A DNA stretch of 64,000 nucleotides from assembly GCA_028583415.1 (NCBI GenBank), contig CM053266.1:32002271-32066270 (forward strand), given 5' to 3'. This document shows, piece by piece, positions 45,501-55,400 of the stretch. The translations under genes were made by a program, and so were the position numbers. The notes under the pieces are model-generated. The model searched no databases. It had not been told where the DNA came from and saw only the letters and a program-made list of their open reading frames with translations. Each line of letters opens with the position of its first letter. The first letter of the stretch is position 1. The stretch comes from Protea cynaroides (lineage: Eukaryota > Streptophyta > Magnoliopsida > Proteales > Proteaceae).

Positions 45501-48092
45501 GCCGGCAGTGGATAATCATGTACGGTATTAGGTCAGCTCGATCTAGCTATTCACTTTCGGATTGGACGGGGATGAAGTAGTCGACCACCAATGGCTACGC
45601 GGAAACTATGTGTAAGGACGAATGTTTTGTTAGTGTATGAAATGGTTGAAATATATATAAAAAAATGAAAATGGAGTCGCCACCTAGATAAGGTCTAGGA
45701 CCTATATATAATTTCTCATATGAGAAATACTAATGACTCACGTAATGGATTAAGGCTTATGGTCAAACCAGAGAAACAATGGGTAGGTGTCATGTTACAA
45801 TTTGGGAAATCGCCCCGTACATGTTACCAAGGCATGTTGACTAGTTGTTCAACCTAATTAGACCTGGCGGGATTTCACCGGTCCAGTACAATACCCAAAC
45901 CCCATTCCCAGCCGAGATTTTCGCCTTATTGCGTTGGATGACTTCCTGCTTGGGAGCGTGACTCTCGTACCTATGGGTACAGACTTTCAGTGGGAATTTC
46001 GAATAAGTCGTATCTTGCTCAGACCAATAAATAGAGCTGGGGTTATAGTTGAAACCACCAGTATAAAACCAAAATAACTAGTGTTAGTAGGTATGAAGGC
46101 GCTGTAAGCGTGAGATACGTTCTTTTTCTACATATGTTTATAAAACACTTACCGCTCCGTGGGTTTCCATTTTTGCAAGATACGAGGAGCGAAGCAAAAA
46201 TACCAATTGACAGAACTTGTTCCAATTGAAAGTTTTTGATTCATCGGTCATTATCATTATAGACGGTCAACAGACTAGCAGTCTGAAAATTCTGTTATTC
46301 TTTACCCGACAACTACAGAGTGGTGCTGTAGTCAGTTTATGTGACAAAACCCAAAAATTGATTCTTGAAAACAGACATGGCTCAAAAGAAAGGAAATCCA
46401 AGCCATTGCTGCCAAAAGGATAAACCATAACATTCAAGGAACGCCCTCTCAAGACTTTTAACTACTCTTTTAAGATCATTATTGAAGGAATAAGTTGCTC
46501 AAATAATTGCTTTGTAGTTCAGACATAACTACAGTTGGTCAGATGTGATACTGCTAAATATTTGCAGAAGACAGTAAATGAGTATAACCTTATCCTTGAT
46601 TGGAATTCAAGATTTAAAACTATTTCTCTTCAGACCTTTTCTTGCGGACAAATATAATATCAGGAGTTTAACTAATAGCACTTATTCCTATTGAGCCACG
46701 AGCTCAGTCATTAAAGTTTGTAATTTTTCATGTTCTTTGAATTGTAGACAAAACAATAGATTTGTTCTTTATCTTTCCAGATTATATCAATGCACCATCA
46801 TCTGATTTGCAGGATGTGGTTGAAATAATGAAAGAATCATTGTATGATAAATACGTAGATGAGCACGGTTTTGTGGACTTTGGTCGGAGTGGTGGGATGA
46901 GTCAACAGAAAGAGGCCAAAAGGTTTTTGAGTGCCCTCCATAAACAATCAGAGTTGCAGCAGAAAGATTTGTTTTTCATATCTGTAAGCTGTCTTCCTTA
47001 TGTGGTTGCCTTAGCAATTGCTTTCTTTAACTTTCCCTCTTACAATCAAACAATGACATCTCATTGCTTTTTCAGGAAATGTATAGTTTGGCAGATAAGA
47101 TTGGCCTTAAAGTTCCAGATATTGATACATTTTTGGATAACTTGAACAGTGTTGGTTATCTACTTAAGAAGGGACCCAAGAAATATCAGGTACTCATACG
47201 ATGTGGAAACTTCAGAATATCTATTACTGAACTCCTCCAAGTGCTAGCACCGGGGGAAAAAATCGTAGTGAACCACTACAAAATTGGATTTTGTATAGAT
47301 TTAATTAAGGGTTGCTTTCTGGGGAAGGGAGGAGACATTTTGAATTCCATCAATTCATGATAGAATTATATTCCCAAAACTGAAACGAAAGAAGTTGAGA
47401 GTTTCTTTGCTAAAGATTTTTTCGGAACTTCCTCAACTGCACTTTGCACCAAACTTCCAATATATCATCTGATAACCAGTAGCCACTCTTCATGGATTAA
47501 GTTAGCTGCGAATGCAAAACTGAAAATTCCTTTAGTTGTTCCCTTTCTTTTTTTATTGGATTTGATTATTATGTCTATTTGTGAGAAGTCTGGCGGGATT
47601 CAAGGCCTAATACCCTTAAACTAGTAAGCCCAAGAATGGGATCCAGAGAAACAGTCCAGCAACTCTTGATGCTGCCACAGAAACTATTTTGTGACTATCA
47701 GGAAAGCTAGCTGTGGTTTGACCAATTTAACCATAGGTTTTATTGGACAACTCCAAAAAGAATAAAATGCAGCCCAACAGGTTTTGTTGTAGAACTGGCT
47801 GTTTTGACTGGTTTCTGTAGAGGATCCTGCTAAGATCCTTTCCCACTGCTGAACCCAGTGAACTGGCAAGTTTGGTCTGTCCTCCAGAAAATTGTCCTTA
47901 ATGCTACATCACAGAATCAACTTAAGCACTTCACATTTATCATAAATTTCAGCTAAAGTTCATTAGGTTTGATTGCATATATTGCTTGGTTTCAGAGCAG
48001 AATCACAGTAACAATTGGTGCTCTCTATTTCTCCCATGCAGGTGTTGTCATCATCTTATTCTCGGAGTCAATCCGTCGTTTCTAGGGGCTAA
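29606..48092 (+). CDS. MCM8: MCM8 DNA helicase, 17 exons
   Basis: Exons: 29606-29782, 30210-30350, 30437-30539, 30628-30850, 30932-31095, 32514-32777, 37230-37325, 37627-37779, 41463-41533, 41625-41743, 42874-43003, 43379-43427, 43885-44041, 44140-44314, 46813-46983, 47076-47189, 48042-48092. All junctions are GT-AG, the phases agree, and the product is about 785 aa, a normal MCM8 length. Domains: N-terminal OB region with zinc cysteines CAKC and CAFHGC, then the AAA+ core with Walker [10 protein letters not shown], Walker [10 protein letters not shown], sensor region AANPVGGHY and arginine finger LLSRFDLVF, then a C-terminal winged-helix-like tail. The Walker A form GDPGLGKSQ fits MCM8 rather than MCM9 or MCM2-7. 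MCM8 works with MCM9 in homologous recombination and meiotic double-strand-break repair in the nucleus. An ATG at 29632 is an alternative start. Introns 6, 8 and 14 are enlarged by insertions. Confidence 0.93.
31063..31260 (+). repeat. Tandem duplication of MCM8 exon 5 end and its splice donor
   Basis: A unit of about 99 bp (31063-31161) is repeated at 31162-31260. It starts GTAATTAACAATTACATGG and ends TTTATTTCTGTCA. It spans the last 33 bases of exon 5 and its donor (GGGG|GTACGT at 31095). The second copy has GGAAGGG|GTATGG. The copies differ at roughly ten positions. Confidence 0.9.
33345..34799. mobile_element. Pack-MULE with long inverted repeats in MCM8 intron 6
   Basis: The body 33354-34790 starts GGGTAAATGACACC and ends GGTGTCATTTACCC. 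Inverted repeats extend about 300 bp per side, including pyrimidine-rich 33541-33660 against purine-rich 34545-34660. Flanks are ATAAAAGAT (33345-33353) and ATAAAAGTT (34791-34799), a 9-bp duplication with one mismatch, as for Mutator-like elements. The centre carries a fragment of a plastid GAPDH gene and further non-repeat DNA. No transposase is present, so mobilisation would need an autonomous MULE. Confidence 0.85.
33791..33979 (+). pseudogene. Captured fragment of plastid GAPDH (GAPA/GAPB)
   Basis: Sixty-three codons in one frame read [18 protein letters not shown], stop, [37 protein letters not shown] and DDISV. This is the NAD(P)-binding N-terminal part of the mature chloroplast glyceraldehyde-3-phosphate dehydrogenase. 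The GFGRIGRN motif is read with Gly to Arg, and a Lys codon (AAG to TAG) has become a stop. The rest of the gene, including the catalytic cysteine region, is absent. Similarity ends sharply after ISV, as expected for a captured piece. Confidence 0.85.
34814..35776 (+). mobile_element. TRIM-like LTR element with inverted 3' LTR
   Basis: A 310-bp 5' LTR-like segment (34814-35123) begins TGTTAGCGCAATAAAATTGT and ends TTTGTTACA. It is followed by the primer binding site TGGTATCAAGTC at 35124, like that of initiator-Met tRNA. The internal part is about 390 bp, non-coding and rich in CTACTACTA with TTGGTTCA-type repeats, and ends with the polypurine tract TTGAGGGGG. The 3' LTR starts normally at about 35514 (TGTTAACGTAATAAAATTGT), but after about 30 bp it switches to the reverse complement of the 5' LTR, so the element ends TTTTATTACGCTAACA. 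No clean 5-bp target duplication is seen. Confidence 0.75.
38812..40008. mobile_element. Possible LTR-like insertion in MCM8 intron 8
   Basis: Nearly the same sequence of about 27 bp (ATGAACTAAGCATCCCA, then TAGTCC) occurs at about 38810-38836 and 39979-40005. The 1.15 kb between includes a GCCAAGCC-rich stretch (38885-39070), a TATA-like CTATATATATGG (39359-39370) and a CT microsatellite (39489-39526), in an order reminiscent of an LTR. No open frame, primer site or short target duplication was found, so the class is uncertain. Confidence 0.35.
42100..42126 (+). repeat. G-quadruplex-type tract in MCM8 intron 10
   Basis: Five runs of four or five G separated by single T lie on the coding strand, satisfying the usual four-run G-quadruplex pattern with the shortest possible loops. 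In the transcript it would sit in intron RNA. Confidence 0.75.
43774..43873 (+). repeat. Perfect 50-bp tandem duplication before MCM8 exon 13
   Basis: Two adjacent copies (43774-43823 and 43824-43873) start AAATCACTTATTTAAAATTT and end CATTTTGTTTTG, with no differences that I can see. The second copy ends 11 bases before exon 13, so the duplication lengthens the pyrimidine-rich region upstream of the acceptor. Identity implies a recent event or an assembly duplication. Confidence 0.9.
44459..44500 (+). repeat. CA microsatellite
   Basis: About 20 CA units with one CG interruption lie at the start of MCM8 intron 14, close to the organelle-like block. Confidence 0.9.
44560..45600. other. Mitochondrial DNA block (NUMT) in MCM8 intron 14
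   Basis: This part of the intron has balanced base composition unlike the AT-rich DNA around it. It contains a recognisable mitochondrial ccmFN fragment at about 44870-45205. The parts on either side, including a minus-strand open frame at 44565-44798 (rich in Ala, Glu and Arg), have the same texture but I could not identify them. Exact borders are not visible. The rest of the intron (45610-46810) returns to AT-rich nuclear sequence. Confidence 0.65.
44870..45205 (-). pseudogene. ccmFN: Mitochondrial ccmFN fragment
   Basis: The minus strand reads [15 protein letters not shown], then [39 protein letters not shown] and SRRNRTFD. Out-of-frame pieces corresponding to [15 protein letters not shown] and LLHLARD follow. 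This is an internal part of plant mitochondrial CcmFN, a haem-lyase component of cytochrome c maturation. The start of the gene and its membrane and WWD-domain parts are absent. After SRRNRTFD the frame shifts, so it is a dead copy transferred to the nucleus. Confidence 0.82.
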
Positions 48093-48960
48093 AGTTGTTC
48101 AGCATCAAGACAAGGTTGAAATATATATATTTTTTATTTTTTTTTTTGTAAATATTTTATGGTTTACAGTATTTTTTGTCCTTCCCATCACTTTTCTGAT
48201 TAATGGAATCTATCTTTCTATTGATATTTTGATGATATTGAATTTGTGCTTACGAGGAGTGTCTGTGTATATTGTCAATATTTTATTTGGTCTCCCAATA
48301 AATCCAAGATTTCAAAACTTGGAATCGGGTACAGGATTGGCCTTCATCAATTCTGAATCAGATCAAACCGGAATCAACTAGGAAATCAGATGGAATCAGC
48401 TAAAATCCTAGAAAATGAAACCAAGAAGAAGCATAAATTTCCAAAGATCTTTGGGTTTTGGAGTTTTTGATTCAAAACTCTTGTAGATCAAGCTAAAAGA
48501 GGTAGCTTTCATTGAGTTTTTTTGTTTTTTTTTGGCACATCTAGTGGTTAAAAGGAGAAAATGGCCAAAAGGGAGATATGTATGCATTCATGATTCATGG
48601 CTGATTCCAAAAAAAGGTTCTCAGAATCGGGATTAATCAGGGTGTTTCATTATCTTAGACGGTTTCTAATAAGAGGTTTTGTAGGTAAGGTATGTATATT
48701 AATCCAAGAATAAGGAAAGCTATACAAGAATACAAATATATTACAGTTGACATAGGTTTTCAGTTTCTCAGAGACATTCTATCAACCTCCAAACATTCTT
48801 AAAGTTTCTTTCCTGCTGGAGAATCTAAGTTCCACCCTGCAATTATGTGCATGTTATAAGAGCAATGATGCATATTAAGATCCTCCATCCATCATGAAGG
48901 TACCCGTCGTCTTGAAACTCAAGTTACCCCTAATGTACAGCATGTAACAGGATCTGGTGG
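48093..48960. other. MCM8-PPR convergent intergenic region
   Basis: Holds the 3' ends of two convergent genes. No further coding sequence. Poly-T and AT-rich stretches (48120-48150) could serve polyadenylation of MCM8. No other feature is supported. Confidence 0.5.
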
Positions 48961-51141
48961 TTAAGTGGAATCAACATTAGTGTCATTGCCATCAACTGGC
49001 TCAAGCCTCCACTCGCTTCCATAATATGAATTTGGAAGTCCCAACCAAAACTTGAAAGCTTCTGCTGCTCTCTTCCTCTCACGCCTCCGATCTTGCCTGG
49101 CCTGTGACGCATGCTTACTAGTGAACATCCTTGAATGCATTTCCACATAAATCTTTGTGTATTTGGTCTTATTGGGTGATATCCCATTCTCCTCCATGCA
49201 AGCCACAATCTCCAAAGCCTTCCTGAAGAAAGCAGCCCTCACACAGATATCAGCTAGAGTATCAAGAACCCCTTCATCAGGCTTCAATGGCAGAGAAGGT
49301 GAAGAAATCCTCTCCTTAATCTCATTCCACAGCAACAGAGCCTCTCCTGGCTTTCGAGCTAATGCAATCCCATTTGCAAGGCTGCCATAAGTAGCCACAT
49401 CCGGATAAAACCCATTCTCTCTCATACTTTGAACAATCTTCTTGGCTTCTTCAACCAAACCCAGTCTACAGTATCCTTCAACCAACATATTCCATGCAAT
49501 CAAATCAACCTTCACTCTTGGGTCTTTGAGCATTTCGTCGAACACCTTGTTGGCTAGCTTTGGTTGACCAGACAAAGCAAAAGCTTTCATCAGTGTGGTG
49601 TAACTGATCTTAGAAGGAGCAATCCCATGGGCACGCATCTCATTGAAGTAAGCAAGAGCTCCAGCACTATCATCTACAAGTATGCATCCATCGATTAAGG
49701 TATTGTAGGAGACAACATCAGGCTCAATACCAGTATCATCAGCCATTTCTCGAAGCAGCTCCTTGGCTTTCTCTATCTGAAGCTGCTGACAGTATCCTTT
49801 GAGAAGAATGTTGTAAGTTATGCGATTTGCAGAGACACCAATTCGTGCCATCTCTGCAAGTACTTGCCTCGCCCGATCCATTGAACCCACTTTGACGAGC
49901 GAAGATACAACGGTAGTGTACGTGACATGATCTGGATGACTTGCAGAATCACTTTGACGCCGCATTGCATCAAGCATTCTGACTACATCACTAACACGGC
50001 CATCTTTCATGTACCCCTTCATCAGTATGGTGTACATTCTAGAGTCCGGCGCATTAGTTTTGGGTAACTCTGGTGGTTCATGAGTAGTAACCCATGTCAC
50101 TGATTTAGGAAGCAATTTCACAAACACCTCTTCAGCATTAGTTCGAATCGAGTAATCCTCATACGAGCTCCTGAGGATTTTGCAGAGATCCCTCCGACCT
50201 TCTCTCATGGCTTGAACTATCTTCTCTGCAGTATCCAAATCATTGAAACCCACATAAGCCGCTACAAGAGAATGTAAAGTAGTAATGCAAGGTTGAATTC
50301 CTTCATCCAGAATCCGTTCCAAGACAAAAACAAGCAAGTCTTTACGACCAGCTCTAGCACAGAGCTTGATCATCACATTGTATGTAAGAACATCAGGCTT
50401 GACGCTAAACTCAGGCATTTCGTTGAATATCTGCAAGTATCTCGCAGTATCACCCAGATTAGCACAGGCATTCAGCACAGCATTGAAAGCAGCGGTGTCT
50501 GGTTTTGCATCGGCTGCCATAGAAGGATCTGCAAGGCGACGAACTCTCCTGGTTACAGAATTGAACAGTTGTAAGGCTTCAAAAGGTCCGTCGTCTCCAG
50601 AGGCAGCAAGACGACTGACGACGGCGCTCCATGCCTTGACATGAGGAAGGTAACCAGAACGAAGCATGGATTTGATGATGGAGGTGGCGTAGAGGGTATG
50701 GCCAGTTTTAGCAGCGGCGACGGCGAGGAGGCCCAGAGAATTGGAATCGAGGCGGTGGAGCTGCTGCTCATCACGGAGGCGCTGGATGATGGATTGTGCA
50801 CGGGTGAGGCCTTGTTTTGTGTTTTGATAGGATAATTGACAGACTAAACGACTCAGGCATGTTGGGCTGGGGAGATTTGTGGATTGAGCATATCTGAGCC
50901 ATGCGTCTTCTGTCTTTCGTTGTCGGAGAAGAGTTAGGAGGGCTTTGTCGTCGTTGCAGTCTTCATCGGATGGGTTGGTGGTGGTGACAGAGAGCTTGGG
51001 TTCAGTGTGTTGTGTGGCGTGTGCTAGAAATGGGTGCGAGGGTTTGTAGGGGGTACAGTGGGAGGGCGTTGGTAGAAGGGTTGATGGACAAGGAATCCAT
51101 TGAAATGGAACTGAAATTGAGCTTGTACTTGCTGTTATCAT
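48961..51141 (-). CDS. HCF152: Chloroplast PPR protein, HCF152-like
   Basis: A single uninterrupted frame of 726 aa. Residues 1 to about 50 are rich in Ser, Thr and Pro with few acidic residues, as in a chloroplast transit peptide. The conserved TLLRQRKTEDAW region comes next, followed by P-class pentatricopeptide repeats of about 35 residues from about residue 130 to 680 (for example PDTAAFNAVLNACANLGDTA, PDVLTYNVMIKLCARAGRKD and PDVVSYNTLIDGCILVDDSA). There is no E, DYW or SMR domain; the tail is basic (RQDRRRERKRAAEAFKFWLG). The N-terminal blocks and repeat order fit HCF152, which in Arabidopsis is needed for processing and stabilising plastid psbH-petB RNAs. This copy seems slightly shorter than the Arabidopsis protein. 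It is intronless, convergent with MCM8 and divergent from the gene at 52477. The PPR assignment is certain and the orthology probable. Confidence 0.92.
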   Translation of the reverse strand: MITASTSSISVPFQWIPCPSTLLPTPSHCTPYKPSHPFLAHATQHTEPKLSVTTTNPSDEDCNDDKALLTLLRQRKTEDAWLRYAQSTNLPSPTCLSRLVCQLSYQNTKQGLTRAQSIIQRLRDEQQLHRLDSNSLGLLAVAAAKTGHTLYATSIIKSMLRSGYLPHVKAWSAVVSRLAASGDDGPFEALQLFNSVTRRVRRLADPSMAADAKPDTAAFNAVLNACANLGDTARYLQIFNEMPEFSVKPDVLTYNVMIKLCARAGRKDLLVFVLERILDEGIQPCITTLHSLVAAYVGFNDLDTAEKIVQAMREGRRDLCKILRSSYEDYSIRTNAEEVFVKLLPKSVTWVTTHEPPELPKTNAPDSRMYTILMKGYMKDGRVSDVVRMLDAMRRQSDSASHPDHVTYTTVVSSLVKVGSMDRARQVLAEMARIGVSANRITYNILLKGYCQQLQIEKAKELLREMADDTGIEPDVVSYNTLIDGCILVDDSAGALAYFNEMRAHGIAPSKISYTTLMKAFALSGQPKLANKVFDEMLKDPRVKVDLIAWNMLVEGYCRLGLVEEAKKIVQSMRENGFYPDVATYGSLANGIALARKPGEALLLWNEIKERISSPSLPLKPDEGVLDTLADICVRAAFFRKALEIVACMEENGISPNKTKYTKIYVEMHSRMFTSKHASQARQDRRRERKRAAEAFKFWLGLPNSYYGSEWRLEPVDGNDTNVDST

Positions 51142-52476
51142 CGTCGCTCCATTGACTATAGGAGAGAATGAGTGGAGGACTCAGTTCAAGCACTCAAACA
51201 GAGCGAGTGAGAGAGATTAATATGGATTTGTATGGGTGGACAGCCGTTGAACCACGTTGAATAGATTTTGTCCTAATTCTTTTTCCCCTTGATTTCTTTT
51301 CACATGGCCGTTCTGTTCAGTCCCGTTTGGATACTGGGAAGGGTAGAGTGAGAGAATTGTGAGGATGGATCTTACACATTTTGGATTGTGTTAGGGAGAT
51401 AATAAAGCAACCAATTAGAGAAGGACACATGTACAAAACAAGTCATTAATCCTGATAAGAAATTCAAAAAGTTTCTACTATCATATTAGGTAATGGTTAT
51501 AAAGAGTTCTTTTTAGGTTTGAAAATTTTCATTTGCTCTTTCTTTAATTTTCCTTGCAACTAGATGTGACTTAAAAAAATTGCAAAGATGATTTGGAGTT
51601 AGTTATATAACGATGTAAGCCAAGCTCAAAAGAAGAGAAATTGAACATAAAGAAAGGGAATTGAGAGAAATTCCTATAAACCTAAAACAGTACAAAGATA
51701 TCACAAAGGAATAAGAATCTCACTCACTCAAACAAAGAGGATTTGTTCAACTCTCAATTAAGCTTAAAGCTCACAAGTAAAAAATATTCTTCAAAGTTTA
51801 TGACCACTTCCATACAATATATGACAAATATAATGTGAGTAAAGAAAGAGAAAGATAGGGAGAGAGACATTGGGAGCATTGGTAGCATTGGTAGCTTCCC
51901 AACATTCAAAATGAGAAGTTCGAAAGGGTATCCCAGTGCTCGTTACTACAGGGTTTGGGAAGGGATAGAATGTATACAGTCTTACCCTCGTAACACGGAA
52001 ATGCTGTTTTCGTGTTTCAACCTGTGACCACTAAGTTCTAATATAATAACTTTACCATCACACCAAAGCAAGCTTTCTCTAAAAAGTCCTCCGATCAAAA
52101 CCATTTTAAATATTTTAAATTATTGTAGGGACTTTCTTCCATGGGCTTGGGCTCTTAAAAGATGGGCTGCATCATCTTGAGAGGTGCAACAGATATGTGC
52201 ACAAAAATTTCCTTCTTGAGTTTTTCTTTTCCTCAAATTTCCTTGCAACCAAACAGAAACCTAGCATTTGTGTAACGTATGCGGGCAGTGTACGCCGCAC
52301 TCTCCCGCTCGCTATCATTTTAAATTTCAATGCCCAAACGACCAACTGAACTGGATCTGGATTTCGATTTCTGTCCATACTCCATATTCCATATTTCTCC
52401 ATAGTCTTCTTTCCCCCTTTTGATCCAAAGAAAAAAACTGCTCTTCTGAATTCTGAGTTGATCAATCTAGAGAGAT
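51142..52476. promoter_or_regulatory. Divergent promoter region between the PPR gene and the next gene
   Basis: A 1.3-kb spacer separates two oppositely directed start codons. It contains an antisense Au-like SINE (51917-52074) near its middle and is otherwise AT-rich. A GC-richer stretch at 52265-52310 is close to the plus-strand gene and may be its core promoter. No distinct TATA box is assigned. Confidence 0.4.
51917..52074 (-). mobile_element. Au-like SINE, antisense
   Basis: It starts AAAGGGTATCCCAGTGC and passes through GGGTTTGGGAAGGG and GTATACAGTCTTACCC. It then reaches TTTCAACCTGTGACC (degenerate reverse box B) and a tRNA-like end near ACTTTACCATCACACCAA. The order matches the Au SINE family in reverse orientation. 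Confidence 0.65.
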
Positions 52477-55400
52477 ATGGAAGCGTCGCTTATAGAAATG
52501 AGCGATGAAGAGGAAGACGAATCCTTATTAGGAGAGGACGTCAATGACAAGGAGGGCAACAGCAATATTCCTGATCTCAAATTTTCTTGCTGTCCACCGT
52601 CTACTCTCAAATCAAAGCGTTCTTCTGCTTATGCCTCGCATCCTCTTCTAAACCCTCTTCTCCCAGGTTACTCTTTCTTCCGTTATGTTATTTTTCTCAT
52701 ATTTTTTAATTCACTCCTTCGTGTTTTGTTAATTCCTTCCCATTTCTAGGGTTTACTTTCTGTTCGATTTAATTTCCCGGGGTTCAGTTCAATTCAAATA
52801 GGAACTAAGATTATCATTTAATTGGATTCTCTTTTTTCTGATCCCGTTTGTTTGGAACTATTAACACGCAGTCGGGTCAAAGGTGAATGAGGATGGGAAG
52901 AAATCTTGTTGTTCATCACCACTTCCACATAAAGACATCGTCGACAACAAAGAGAATCTCGTTAAAAACAATTTACTTGTGTCACCGAACTTGAAGGCTG
53001 GGCAGCAGCAAATGAAGAGAAGAAAAAAGGGCGGTGATTACAATACGCGCAGAAGCATAGCCTGGAACAGAGCTTTCTTTACTGAAGAAGGTACACACTT
53101 CATTTCCGCTAATTTATATTCATCCTCAATAAACGAACTTTAAACCCATAAAAAAAAGGAGAATGATTAGGGGTGCTTTTCGCAATAAAGTTTTCACTTA
53201 TCTCTCAGGTGTTCTCGATCCTGAAGAATTGTCCTTACTGAGTGGAACTTTCAGTAAGCCTACCGCTGAGTCTCTGTCCACTATCAAGGAAGAAATTCGA
53301 GTCGCCGGCGTTGAACCTTCGGATCATCTGCCCGAAACAGATCCAAAAGTGGCTTCTGGCCTTGTTGCCCATAATAGACGCTGTAATAAAGGGCGAACAT
53401 CACTTTCCGACTGTTCTATCTTAAGTGGTAATAGATCAAATGTACTTTCTAATGAAGAGAAGTCGTTCAAAGAATTGCCTGGAAGGCTTTCTGATGAAGT
53501 TCACAAGGGCTGTGGTGGTCTATTACCCAAATCTAAAACCTCAGCTCGACAAGATGCAGCTCCAATACATGGGGTTAGTTTCTCAAATTCAAAAAATTCG
53601 CTCTTTCCTTGCTCTATTCTGTTTTCCACTTGTCAAATAGTCACTGATTCCCGCATTCTCTGCTTAAATGCCCTATCCAGGCCTCACAGAAGGTACAATC
53701 AACCAAAGGATTCCACAGAGTTGCGTCTCGAGAAGGCAGTTGCCCCCTTCCCGTTTGTTCTACTTCATATCCTAATTTTAGTACATTTATTCTATGAAAT
53801 TTTATGAGGTTTTATCGCTGCTAAGTGGTTCCTGTAAAGTCTATCTGTTTCCAATATCAATCAAAACTTGAAAGAAATGGGAGGTCTTAACCTTATTGTA
53901 CTCAGAAGCAGCTTCCTAACAGAAACACAACGAATGCAACAAAGAAAGACTCCAAACTGCCTAAATTCTCAGTTTTGAAGCCAGATCCTTCTTCAATACC
54001 AACAGCTCTCAATACTGCTAATTTGCCTGCCAAGCACTCAAGATGCAATCAGAATGGTGCAGCAGGTTTCTTTCTCAACATCATCTTTAAAAGGGTCTAA
54101 ATGGAATCCCCCCACTCCACACCAAACAACCTTTTTTTTCTGTTCAACTTATTTCATGGAAGGTGAAACTTCTTTTTTTTTTTTTTTTTTAACTTCCTGT
54201 TGCATTTGTGTAGCAATTCATGCAGGATCGAAATATGGATTGAACAGCAACTTAAGTAATGCTAAAAAATCTCTTTGTTCCACTTCCTCATCCACTAAAT
54301 CCTCTGTGCATAGTTCTCTGAAAGTCTTGGTGAGAACACATATGCTTTTACCTGATTGTTTTAACTGCAAGTGTACACGCACCTGTGTGGAATCAAACTG
54401 GCTTGTTGTCTAGTATTCCCCATTCAGTTTTGTGTTCATTAATTAGTGCAGATTTTGCTTCGACTGACAGTAATGTTATCCTAAAGAACAGGCCAACTCT
54501 CCTTTGGAAACACCATTATCAGTCAATGCAAAGACACTTCAGGATAGAAAGGGTACTAATATTGGCTTGAAGGTGACTCCTGATCCAACTGCTGCTGCTG
54601 ATATGCAAGCATCCACTGGTCATGCTGCTGGCTTTGGCAACAGAGCTGTTCCTATCCCACAAAACTCCCAATATGTTGGTCCTGAGAAACACTATAATGT
54701 GAATTTCCAACCAAAAAAACCATCAGGTCTGCGGATGCCTTCCCCTTCGCTACGATACTTTGATCAGGTATAATGAAGCAATTTGATTCTACCATCGCAG
54801 CATTTCATACATGGTAGATATTTCCAGTGTTTCTGAATCATTGTCTTAAAAATATGGTTTTCATGGCCTCTTGTCTATATTCTTATGTTATACTTAATGT
54901 AGCAGCCAAAGCCTTCAACTCTGCATGGCTTACAATGTCAGAAGAATATTCAACCATACAGTCTTAAGAATGCTAATATTTCTAACTTGAGGAAGGTGGG
55001 TAAATCTGAGAATATTGGTATGGTCGCAGCTCTCCATGCACCTCTGCCTATGGTGGGTCCTAATGCTACAACCACAAGAACCATGGGGCACTTAAATTTT
55101 GATTGCTCGATTTTATCTGTCGTGCCTGCTACAAACTCAGGCAACATTGGTGAGGTCAAGTTGCTCCAAGCACAGAGTAGATTGCCCATAATGGGCACTG
55201 ATACTGCAACTACCAATGATACAGTCTTTGTGAAAGCTTTGGAGTGCTCCATTCCTTTTGCACCTGCTTCTTCACATCCAACCCTGAAATCAAGCTTAGA
55301 ACTGCAAAATCAGTACAAGATGGACGTTGAAGTTCTATCTCATCTCTCTGGTTCTTATGACACGATAAATTGTCGGGAGCAGCAGTCACATGTTGTTGGT

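Noticed and set aside
52172..52465. Minus-strand open frame of 97 codons before the 52477 gene
   Set aside because: It lies in the leader and promoter of the plus-strand gene and has no recognisable homology.
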